From contig CABRFW010000044.1 of assembly GCA_902470265.1 (NCBI GenBank), positions 1 to 10,376 on the forward strand: DNA of 10,376 nt, read 5' to 3'. The stretch comes from an uncultured Collinsella sp. (GTDB lineage Bacteria; Actinomycetota; Coriobacteriia; Coriobacteriales; Coriobacteriaceae). The translations under genes and the position numbers were made by a program. Below, one piece after another: positions 4,783 to 10,376 of this stretch. The notes below the pieces were generated by a model. That model was not told the origin of the DNA and did not search any database. It saw nothing but the letters and a program-made list of their open reading frames with translations. Positions within the stretch are counted from its first letter, which is position 1; each line of letters opens with the position of its first letter.

Positions 4783-6079
4783 CCTCGCCAGCCGCCTCGC
4801 CGCATCTGAGTCCGCATCGTCCACCATCCTCGCCAAGGATCGAACGCTTTCCTGCGACACCCGCCAAACGGGACTCAACAACAACGCACTTGTGATCGGC
4901 CCCTCGGGAGCCGGCAAGACCCGAAACGTCCTCAAGCCCAACCTGCTGCAAATGAACGCAAGCTACATCGTGCTCGACACCAAAGGCACGCTCTGTCGCG
5001 AAGTGGGACCCGTGCTGGCAGCCCACGGTTACCGCGTGCAATGCCTCAACTTCGCCGACCTCAACACCGTCCCGGCCCTTGCGCTCGGCATCGAGCGCTG
5101 CGGCTACAACCCCCTGAGGCACATTCGCCGCAAGGCGGACGGCAGGCCCAACCAGCAGGACATCCTCTCGGTGGCAAAGGCCATCTGCCCCATCGAGGAC
5201 AACAACCAGCCTTTTTGGGATCATGCGGCGGCAAACCTGCTGTCGTGTCTTATTGCCTACGTCACCGAACAGCTACCCGCCGACGAGCAGACGATCAGCT
5301 CGGTCATCAAGCTGATCGAGCACCTGCAGGACGGTGCCACGGCCCGATTGTTTGACGATCTGATCACGACCGACCCCCAAAGCTATGCCCTCTCGCTATG
5401 GCGGCGCTACGCCATTACGCAAAATGCCGAGCGCATGCACGCGAGCATCGTCGGCATCCTTGCCGAAAAGGTCATGTGTCTGGGATTCGACGGTGCGGCA
5501 CAGCTCTATCGTGAGTGCCATCAGGTGGACTTCGCTTCCATGGGACACACCCCCTGCGCCCTGTTTGTAACCGTGAGCGATATTGACCGCAATCTCGATC
5601 CGCTGACCGGCCTCTTTATTACGCAGGCGTTTATGGGCCTCATTCGCGAAGCCGATAGGCAGCCCGACGGCAGCCTGCCCGTGCCCGTGCGCTTTATGCT
5701 CGATGACTTCGCAAATCTGCAGATCCCCCAGATCGACAACGTGCTCTCGATTATCCGAAGCCGCAACATCTGGGCAACGCTGCTGCTGCAGTCGACCAAC
5801 CAGCTCGATGCGCTCTATGGCGAGGCACGCGCACGCTCCATCATGGGCAACTGCGACACGCATCTGGTGCTGGCGTTCCAGGATCCCGAGAGTGCCCGGG
5901 TGTTTTCCGACCGCGCTGACGCGCTGCCCAGCACGCTCATGGCGACGCCGATTGATCGCTCGTGGCTCTTTGTACGCGGTCGCACTCCCGAACAGGTCGA
6001 GCGCTTTAGGCTCGAAGACCATCCGCTCTACGGGGAGCTGCCCGAGGCGCAGCGAGGCCATGCGGAGGCCGAGATCTAG
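4775..6079 (+). CDS. VirD4/TraG-like ATPase, short form lacking membrane segments
   Basis: A 434-aa P-loop ATPase related to type IV secretion coupling proteins (VirD4/TraG, resembling the CD1115-type of Gram-positive elements). Walker A is GPSGAGKT (42-49), followed by KPNLLQMNASYIVLDTKGT, the family's strand-and-DxKG element. YNPLRHIR (111-118) and PFWDHAAANLLSCLIAYV (146-163) match the family's YNPF and FWxxAxxLL elements. Walker B is RFMLDDFANL (306-315), with DD where DE is usual. LLLQSTNQL (336-344) is the sensor-like Gln motif. Coupling proteins usually have two N-terminal transmembrane helices and about 550-650 residues; here Walker A begins at residue 42 with no hydrophobic segment before it. 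The ATG at 4775 has AAGGAGGT upstream inside the ClpP-like gene, which it overlaps by 8 nt. No relaxase, VirB4 or VirB6 gene is near. Either a soluble repurposed ATPase or a remnant; the clean frame argues for function. Confidence 0.88.
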   Translation: MSNLASRLAASESASSTILAKDRTLSCDTRQTGLNNNALVIGPSGAGKTRNVLKPNLLQMNASYIVLDTKGTLCREVGPVLAAHGYRVQCLNFADLNTVPALALGIERCGYNPLRHIRRKADGRPNQQDILSVAKAICPIEDNNQPFWDHAAANLLSCLIAYVTEQLPADEQTISSVIKLIEHLQDGATARLFDDLITTDPQSYALSLWRRYAITQNAERMHASIVGILAEKVMCLGFDGAAQLYRECHQVDFASMGHTPCALFVTVSDIDRNLDPLTGLFITQAFMGLIREADRQPDGSLPVPVRFMLDDFANLQIPQIDNVLSIIRSRNIWATLLLQSTNQLDALYGEARARSIMGNCDTHLVLAFQDPESARVFSDRADALPSTLMATPIDRSWLFVRGRTPEQVERFRLEDHPLYGELPEAQRGHAEAEI

Positions 6080-6150
6080 GCGCAGGGTTCTCGCAGCGCG
6101 CGGCGCCCCGGCGATGTTCCACAAAGGCCGTGCGCCCCGGGACCACGGCA

Positions 6151-6188
6151 AAGCAAAGGGGCCCGCATCCGATAGGATACGGGCCCCT
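6151..6188 (-). terminator. Terminator of pgi (possibly shared with the convergent cassette)
   Basis: A 13-bp stem (6158-6170 with 6175-6187) closes on a 4-nt loop. On the minus strand the single irregular pair is a U-G wobble and the stem is followed by TTTGCTTTG, so it fits pgi termination, starting 33 nt after its stop codon. On the plus strand the same pair is a C-A mismatch and only TGACTATAAG follows, so termination of the VirD4-like transcript here would be weaker. Another stem, GCCGTG/CACGGC (6127-6149), lies just upstream on the plus strand without a T-run. Confidence 0.8.
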
Positions 6189-6220
6189 GACTATAAGGCG
6201 CGATGCGTTAACAGCAGCGA

Positions 6221-7915
6221 CTACTTGCGATGCGCGCGATAGAACTCGATGAGCGCCTGGGTCGAAGCGTCCTGCTCGGCCTTGGCGGCATCGTCGTGGA
6301 AGGCAGGGGTGATCTGCTTGGCAAGCTGCTTGCCCAACTCGACGCCCCACTGGTCGTAGGAATCGATGCCCCAGACCGTACCCTCGACAAACGTGATGTG
6401 CTCGTACAGGGCGATGAGCTCGCCGAGCGCGAACGGGGTCAGCGTGTCGCCGAAGATCGAGGTCGTCGGACGGTTACCCTCAAAGCAGCGGGCGGGGACA
6501 ATCTGCTCGGGCGTGCCCTCGGCGCGGACCTCGTCGGCCGTCTTACCAAAGGCGAGCGCCTTGGTCTGGGCCAGGAAGTTGCCCAGGAACAGCTCATGCA
6601 CGTCCTGGCCGCTATCGGTCGCAGGGTTGGCGGTATTGGCAAAGGCGATGAAATCGGCCGGAACCACCACGGTGCCCTGGTGCAGCAGCTGGTAGAAGGC
6701 ATGCTGGCCGTTGGTGCCGGGCTCGCCCCAGAAGATCTCACCGGTATCGGAGGTCACGGCGCTGCCGTCCCAGCGGACGTGCTTGCCGTTGGACTCCATG
6801 GTGAGCTGCTGCAGGTAGGCCGGGAAACGGTGCAGGTACTGGCAGTACGGCAGCACGGCGTGGCTCTTGGAACCGAAGAAGTTGACGTACCAGACGTTGA
6901 GCAGGCCCATCAGCGCGACGGCATTGTTCTCGAGCGGCGTGTTGCAGAAGTACTCGTCGATGGCGTGGAAGCCCTCGAGGAACTGTTGGAAGCGCTCGGG
7001 GCCGAGCACGACGATCAGCGACAGGCCCACGGCGGAGTCAACGGAATAGCGGCCGCCAACCCAGCTCCAGAAACCGAAGGCGTTGGCGGGGTCGATACCG
7101 AAGGCCTCGACCTTCTCGAGTGCGGTGGAGACGGCGACGAAGTGCTTTGCCACGGCCTCGGCGTTCTGCTCATCGGAGCCGTCGATGGCGCCCTGAGCCT
7201 TGAGCTGCTCGAGCATCCAGGTCTTGACTTCGCGGGCGTTGGTGAGGGTCTCGAGCGTGGTGAAGGTCTTGGAGACGATGATCACGAGCGTGGTCTCGGG
7301 ATCCAGGCCCTTAAGCTTCTCGGCCTGATCGTTGGGATCGATGTTGGAGATGTAGCGGCAGTCGATACCGGCGTCGGCATAGGGACGCAGGGCCTCGTAG
7401 GCCATGACCGGGCCCAGATCGGAGCCGCCGATGCCGATGGACACCAGGTGCTCGATCTTCTTGCCGGTAACGCCCTTCCACTCACCGGAGCGCACGCGCT
7501 CGGCGAAGGCATACATGCGATCGAGGACCTGGTGCACGTCGGCGACGACGTCCTGGCCGTCGACGATGAGCTGGCCCTTCTCGCTTGCCGGGCGGCGCAG
7601 CGCGGTGTGCAGGACAGGGCGGTCCTCGGTGGTGTTGATGTGCTCGCCAGAGAACATGGCGTCGCGGCGCTCCTCGAGCTTCACCTCGCGAGCAAGATCG
7701 CACAGCAGCTTGACGGTCTCATCGGTCACCAGGTTCTTCGACAGATCGAAGTGCAGGTCACCGGCGTCAAAGCTCAGCTTGTTCACGCGGTCGGCGTCAG
7801 CAGCGAACCAGGCCTTGAGGTCGATACCTTCGGCCTCGAGCTTCTCCTGATGGGCCTCGAGTGCCTTCCAAGCGGCAGTCGACGTAGCATCGATAGGTGC
7901 GGCAACAGTTGCCAT
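6221..7915 (-). CDS. pgi: Glucose-6-phosphate isomerase
   Basis: A 564-aa cytoplasmic enzyme interconverting glucose 6-phosphate and fructose 6-phosphate in glycolysis and gluconeogenesis. Signature 1 appears as SWVGGRYSVDSAVG (284-297), including the Arg of GGRYS (290). The catalytic Glu is in TMESNGKH (374), the ring-opening His in NGQHAFYQLLHQG (405), and the C-terminal Lys in GVELGKQLAKQI (529). The phosphate-binding SIGIGGSDLGP (159-169) and SKTFTTLET (215-223) loops are both present. Length and motif order match the larger (E. coli/eukaryote-like) Pgi class. The ATG at 7915 has GAGGAGG five bases upstream; a GTG at 7942 would add nine residues but overlaps a leader hairpin. It is monocistronic or receives read-through from the upstream alcohol-dehydrogenase-like gene, and converges on the VirD4-like cassette. 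Confidence 0.98.
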   Translation of the reverse strand: MATVAAPIDATSTAAWKALEAHQEKLEAEGIDLKAWFAADADRVNKLSFDAGDLHFDLSKNLVTDETVKLLCDLAREVKLEERRDAMFSGEHINTTEDRPVLHTALRRPASEKGQLIVDGQDVVADVHQVLDRMYAFAERVRSGEWKGVTGKKIEHLVSIGIGGSDLGPVMAYEALRPYADAGIDCRYISNIDPNDQAEKLKGLDPETTLVIIVSKTFTTLETLTNAREVKTWMLEQLKAQGAIDGSDEQNAEAVAKHFVAVSTALEKVEAFGIDPANAFGFWSWVGGRYSVDSAVGLSLIVVLGPERFQQFLEGFHAIDEYFCNTPLENNAVALMGLLNVWYVNFFGSKSHAVLPYCQYLHRFPAYLQQLTMESNGKHVRWDGSAVTSDTGEIFWGEPGTNGQHAFYQLLHQGTVVVPADFIAFANTANPATDSGQDVHELFLGNFLAQTKALAFGKTADEVRAEGTPEQIVPARCFEGNRPTTSIFGDTLTPFALGELIALYEHITFVEGTVWGIDSYDQWGVELGKQLAKQITPAFHDDAAKAEQDASTQALIEFYRAHRK

Positions 7916-7934
7916 AGAGTCCTCCTCAGCATAC

Positions 7935-7956
7935 GGGCGCACGCCTCCATGCGCCC
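7935..7956 (-). promoter_or_regulatory. Stem-loop in the pgi leader
   Basis: GGGCGCA pairs perfectly with TGCGCCC (7 bp) across an 8-nt loop that, in the mRNA, contains TGGAGGCG, a decoy-like Shine-Dalgarno sequence. The hairpin ends 19 nt before the pgi ATG and just upstream of the real GAGGAGG. It could influence ribosome loading or mRNA stability; no known riboregulator is recognised. Confidence 0.5.
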
Positions 7957-7974
7957 GGACATTCAGATGCCACT

Positions 7975-7980
7975 ATTCTA
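7975..7980 (-). promoter_or_regulatory. Probable -10 element of pgi
   Basis: TAGAAT on the minus strand (7980-7975) is a 5/6 match to the -10 consensus and would start transcription near 7968, about 53 nt before the pgi ATG, just upstream of the leader stem-loop. No good -35 lies 16-18 bp upstream (CTGATT is the best), so the promoter may be activator-dependent or the call may be wrong. Confidence 0.35.
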
Positions 7981-8008
7981 GCGCAGGTCAAGACTACAAT
8001 CAGCGAGC

Positions 8009-8035
8009 GTTGCCAATCGGCCCCCAAACGGCAAC
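8009..8035. repeat. Inverted repeat GTTGCC/GGCAAC upstream of pgi
   Basis: GTTGCC (8009-8014) and GGCAAC (8030-8035) are perfect 6-bp arms separated by 15 bp, about 30 bp upstream of the proposed pgi -10. Identical 9-mers GCAGGTCAA flank this region at 7983-7991 and 8063-8071. These may be regulator sites; there is no T-run to make a terminator. Confidence 0.3.
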
Positions 8036-8085
8036 CGATCAAAAAGAGACAGGCTTATTTTGGCAGGTCAAACGCTTTACCAACC

Positions 8086-8108
8086 AAAAATAACCCATCC
8101 CTTTATGG
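8086..8108 (-). terminator. Weak terminator candidate after the alcohol-dehydrogenase-like gene
   Basis: On the minus strand CCAT-AAAGGG-ATGG (8108-8095) gives only a 4-bp stem, followed by a T-rich run (TTATTTTTGG). It lies just past the stop codon at 8115. The stem is short, so read-through towards pgi is likely. Confidence 0.3.
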
Positions 8109-8114
8109 CAAATA

Positions 8115-8690
8115 TTAGGCCACGGCGCAGACGCTACCGAGCAACTCACGCAGAGGAGACCCGATGCCCTCCAGCAGTTCGGGCGCGATAATGGCAAAAA
8201 CGGGAACCTCACCGGTGCCCACGACAGCAGGCACCTTGCCCTCCGAGAGAATGCATCCATAAGGGACAAAACCGTCTTCGACGGCATCGAGCGCCGCCAT
8301 GCGACGCGCGAGCTCACGCGCAAAGCCGGCAGTATCGGCATCGCCAATCGCCAGGACAAAGTCCACGCCTTCGTCGGTCGCCAGGGCCACGGCTTCGTCG
8401 ACCAGTTCGTCTCCCCCGTCGCCCTCAAACGAGCCGCAGCGGAAAAGCACACGCTCGAGTAGGGCTCGAGCGTGCGAACCAAGTGCCGCCGAGACAAGCT
8501 CATCGCGCGTATGCTTGTCACCGCCCAACACGACCAGTGCCTTGGTGCCAGCGTAGTGGGCAACCAATCGCCCGCACCAGCGAGCCACATCCCCATCCGC
8601 AACCAAGCGCGTCGGCATACCAAACCCATAATTGACCATCTTTCCCACAACCCTTCCGTGCGCATAGGCGGTATCAATCGTTAGGCTCAT
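8115..8690 (-). CDS. Stand-alone N-terminal domain of an iron-containing alcohol dehydrogenase-like protein
   Basis: A product of about 191 aa that aligns by eye with the nucleotide-binding half of iron-containing alcohol dehydrogenases and dehydroquinate synthase-like enzymes. The order is MVNYGFGMPTRLVADGDVA (the family's opening strand and GxG turn), KALVVLGGDKHTRDEL, EGVDFVLAIGDADTAGFARELA (where family members read AVGGGSxxDxAK), and VPAVVGTGEV (where family members have a TGSE element). The Gly-rich NAD loop is degraded to GDAD and the metal-binding C-terminal domain is absent, so dehydrogenase activity is unlikely. No ribosome binding site is convincing. ATG 8690 is the longest ATG start; ATG 8639 begins exactly at the family match (174 aa) and has GGGA nearby; a TTG at 8702 is also possible. 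The reading frame is intact with a normal composition, so it may be a retained accessory domain rather than decay. Confidence 0.68.
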   Translation of the reverse strand: MSLTIDTAYAHGRVVGKMVNYGFGMPTRLVADGDVARWCGRLVAHYAGTKALVVLGGDKHTRDELVSAALGSHARALLERVLFRCGSFEGDGGDELVDEAVALATDEGVDFVLAIGDADTAGFARELARRMAALDAVEDGFVPYGCILSEGKVPAVVGTGEVPVFAIIAPELLEGIGSPLRELLGSVCAVA

Positions 8691-8788
8691 GCTACGAAGC
8701 AAGGTTTTCCGAGCTGTTTCGCACTCTTTAGAGCTGCGTTAAAACCCGATGCAGTTGCACGACTATACCTGGCAAAAAGGAACAGGTT

Positions 8789-8817
8789 TTGACGATGTCC
8801 GGACGAGCGGGTATTAT
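8789..8817 (+). promoter_or_regulatory. Promoter of the Y-family polymerase operon
   Basis: TTGACG (8789-8794), a 17-bp spacer and TATTAT (8812-8817) make a near-consensus housekeeping promoter, with a start expected near 8824. A LexA-like box begins one base after the -10. An inverted repeat ACCTG/CAGGT (8767-8787) abuts the -35. Confidence 0.8.
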
Positions 8818-8831
8818 CGAACAGATATTCG
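8818..8831. promoter_or_regulatory. LexA-like SOS box 1
   Basis: CGAACAGATATTCG matches the Gram-positive LexA (DinR) site CGAACATATGTTCG at 12 of 14 positions, with both CGAA and TTCG ends intact. It directly follows the -10 and covers the expected start site, the standard repression position. Confidence 0.7.
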
Positions 8832-8834
8832 ATA

Positions 8835-8848
8835 AGAACATGTGTTTG
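8835..8848. promoter_or_regulatory. LexA-like SOS box 2
   Basis: AGAACATGTGTTTG matches the same LexA consensus at 11 of 14 positions, including the GAACAT and TGTT core. It lies 17 bp (start to start) after box 1, in the 5' leader just before the GGAGGG ribosome binding site. Two boxes close together suggest tight or graded repression. Confidence 0.6.
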
Positions 8849-8862
8849 ATGGAGGGACACGG

Positions 8863-10368
8863 ATGGCGCACGAGCAGCACACCTATATCTGCATCGACCT
8901 CAAGACGTTTTATGCCAGCGTCGAGTGCGTCGACCGTGGGCTCGATCCGCTCACCACCAACCTGGTCGTTGCCGACGAATCGCGCGGGCGCACGACCATC
9001 TGCCTCGCCATCACACAGTCCATGAAGGACTTAGGTATTCACAATCGCTGCCGTCTATTCGAGATTCCCGACGGCATCGACTACATCAAGGCCGTACCGC
9101 GCATGCAGCACTACATGGAAGTGTCGGCGCAAATCTACGGCATCTATCTGGAATACGTCAGTCCGCAAGACATTCACGTCTATTCAATTGACGAATGCTT
9201 TATCGACGTGACACCCTATCTGGACCTCTATCACACCGATGCGGAAGGCTTCGCCTGCATGTTGCGCGACGAGGTCCTGGCACGCACCGGCATCACGGCG
9301 ACGGTCGGCATCGGCCCCAACCTATTCCAGGCCAAGGTTGCACTCGATATCACCGCCAAGCACGTGCTCAGTCGCATCGGCAAACTCGACGACGAGACCT
9401 TTCGCAAGGAGATCTGGCCCCATCGCCCCATCACCGACATCTGGGGCATCGGCCCCGGCGTGGCAGCACGACTCGAAAAATACGGCGTCTACGATCTGAT
9501 GGGCGTCGCGGCGCTCGACGAAAACCTGCTTTACGACGAACTCGGCGTCAATGCCGAATATCTCATCGACCACGCCTTCGGGCGTGAGCCGACTACCATC
9601 GCCGATATCCAAGCTTATCGCCCGCAAGCGACCTCGACCACCACAGGGCAGGTGCTCTCGAAGGGCTATGCCTACGAGCAGGCCTACACCGTCTTGCGCG
9701 AGATGGTCGACAACGCCGTGTTGGACTTAGTCGATAAGCACGTGGTGTGCGACAGCATCTCACTCTTTGTGGGCTACGCGAGCGAGCGCGCCGACATACG
9801 CCGCCTCGACGCCAGTGGTACAGCGCAATATGTGGACGGATGCGGGCACCTGCGCTCGAGCACGTCGAGTATCGAACCCACCGCAACCGCCGGCCCCGAG
9901 CTCGCGCCCCGTGCTCCCAAGCCCGTCCAGCGCGATGACGAAAGGCGTCGCCTGGTGCGCGAAGCGCAGGCAATCGATGGCATCTTTGTAGGAGAGCATG
10001 GCGGCAAACCGCGCGGTGGCTATGCCGCGCTGTTCGCGCATTCCAATGCATCCCACAAGCTGCCTGAACGCACTAATTCGTTTAAGAAGATCATGGGCTA
10101 TTTCGATGAGCTCTGGGCGCAGACTGTCGATCCCAAACGACCGGTCAAGCGCATCAACCTGGGATTTGGCAATCTTGTGCCCGAGGAATTTGCCACCATC
10201 GATCTGTTAAGCGACGTCGAGGCCGATGAGCGCGAGCGCGACCTGGCACGCGCCGTTCTGGCCGTAAAGGGCAAGTACGGCAAGAACGCCCTGGTTAAGG
10301 GACTGAGCTTTACTGCCGGCGCCACCGCACGCGAACGCAACGATCAGGTAGGAGGACATCGTGCCTAA
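8863..10368 (+). CDS. Y-family DNA polymerase, UmuC/UvrX type (SOS lesion bypass)
   Basis: A 501-aa error-prone translesion polymerase. The palm begins YICIDLKTFYASVECVDRG with catalytic Asp12; SIDECFIDV (108-116) supplies Asp110 and Glu111. IDLKTFYASVE and LVVADESRGRTTICLAIT are typical of UvrX/UmuC-like proteins of Gram-positives rather than DinB. The thumb has a helix-hairpin-helix, DIWGIGPGVAARLEKYGVYDLMGVA (192-216). The little-finger domain starts around 255-305 (SISLFVGY) and resumes at about 396 (ASHKLPERTNSFKKIMGYF). Between them is an insert of about 85 residues (310-395), rich in Ser/Thr/Pro then charged, so the protein exceeds the usual 410-425 aa. ATG 8863 has GGAGGG six bases upstream; GTG 8842 lies inside SOS box 2 and is unlikely. 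Two LexA-like boxes at the promoter imply DNA-damage induction. The 3' end overlaps the next gene by 8 nt. Confidence 0.95.
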   Translation: MAHEQHTYICIDLKTFYASVECVDRGLDPLTTNLVVADESRGRTTICLAITQSMKDLGIHNRCRLFEIPDGIDYIKAVPRMQHYMEVSAQIYGIYLEYVSPQDIHVYSIDECFIDVTPYLDLYHTDAEGFACMLRDEVLARTGITATVGIGPNLFQAKVALDITAKHVLSRIGKLDDETFRKEIWPHRPITDIWGIGPGVAARLEKYGVYDLMGVAALDENLLYDELGVNAEYLIDHAFGREPTTIADIQAYRPQATSTTTGQVLSKGYAYEQAYTVLREMVDNAVLDLVDKHVVCDSISLFVGYASERADIRRLDASGTAQYVDGCGHLRSSTSSIEPTATAGPELAPRAPKPVQRDDERRRLVREAQAIDGIFVGEHGGKPRGGYAALFAHSNASHKLPERTNSFKKIMGYFDELWAQTVDPKRPVKRINLGFGNLVPEEFATIDLLSDVEADERERDLARAVLAVKGKYGKNALVKGLSFTAGATARERNDQVGGHRA

Positions 10369-10376
10369 ACCCAAAC
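10361..10376 (+). CDS. Start of the next gene in the polymerase operon (cut by window edge)
   Basis: A GTG at 10361 with AGGAGG five bases upstream (10350-10355) opens a frame (M-P-K-P-K) that overlaps the polymerase stop by 8 nt, a translational-coupling arrangement. UvrX-type polymerases of Gram-positives are often followed by a small YolD-like protein, so that is the expected product, but the five visible codons cannot show it. Confidence 0.55.

Noticed and set aside
2758..6220. The cassette as a complete integrated mobile element.
   Set aside because: I found no integrase, relaxase, tRNA target or convincing flanking direct repeats, and base composition does not visibly differ from the neighbours. 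Ancestry from an element is possible but boundaries cannot be drawn.
6230..7981. A 583-codon open frame on the plus strand, antisense to pgi.
   Set aside because: It mirrors pgi almost completely; long antisense frames are common opposite GC-rich genes with biased third positions. The translation is low-complexity (Gly/Val/Leu/Asp-rich) without recognisable motifs, while pgi is unmistakable.

Overview
The window looks like chromosomal DNA of a GC-rich gut actinomycete of the Coriobacteriia, most likely Collinsella or a close relative. This is an inference from gene content, strong GGAGG-type ribosome binding sites, codon style and Gram-positive-type LexA boxes; no rRNA or other phylogenetic marker is present. 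There are nine substantial coding regions (the first cut by the left edge) and the first codons of a tenth. No tRNA, rRNA, CRISPR array, insertion sequence or integrase was seen.

Left third (1-2757), all on the minus strand. In transcription order: a Cof-type HAD phosphatase, a beta-phosphoglucomutase-like HAD phosphatase, a HutC/UTRA-type GntR regulator closed by a perfect 14-bp terminator, and the start of a YfcC-type membrane carrier with its own good promoter. Palindromes lie at and around the carrier promoter, so the GntR protein is a natural candidate for its regulator. A terminator hairpin sits between the two HAD genes, directly in front of the second gene's ribosome binding site.

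Middle (2758-6220). A 453-bp gene-free stretch holds several inverted repeats and a C/A-rich, G-poor leader. It is followed by a plus-strand three-gene cassette: an unrecognised 296-aa protein, a ClpP-like serine peptidase with an intact Ser-His-Asp triad, and a short VirD4/TraG-like ATPase without the usual N-terminal membrane segments. The last two overlap by 8 nt and look translationally coupled. No relaxase, VirB4 or integrase is present, so this may be an orphan, repurposed piece of conjugation-type machinery. It is the most intriguing part of the window.

Right third (6221-10376). Pgi (glucose-6-phosphate isomerase) and a stand-alone, degenerate N-terminal domain of an iron-containing alcohol dehydrogenase are on the minus strand. 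Divergent from them is a Y-family DNA polymerase of the UmuC/UvrX type with a near-consensus promoter and two LexA-like boxes, pointing to SOS control. The polymerase overlaps the start of the next gene, which by analogy with UvrX operons may be a YolD-like protein. The polymerase carries an unusual insertion of about 80 residues.
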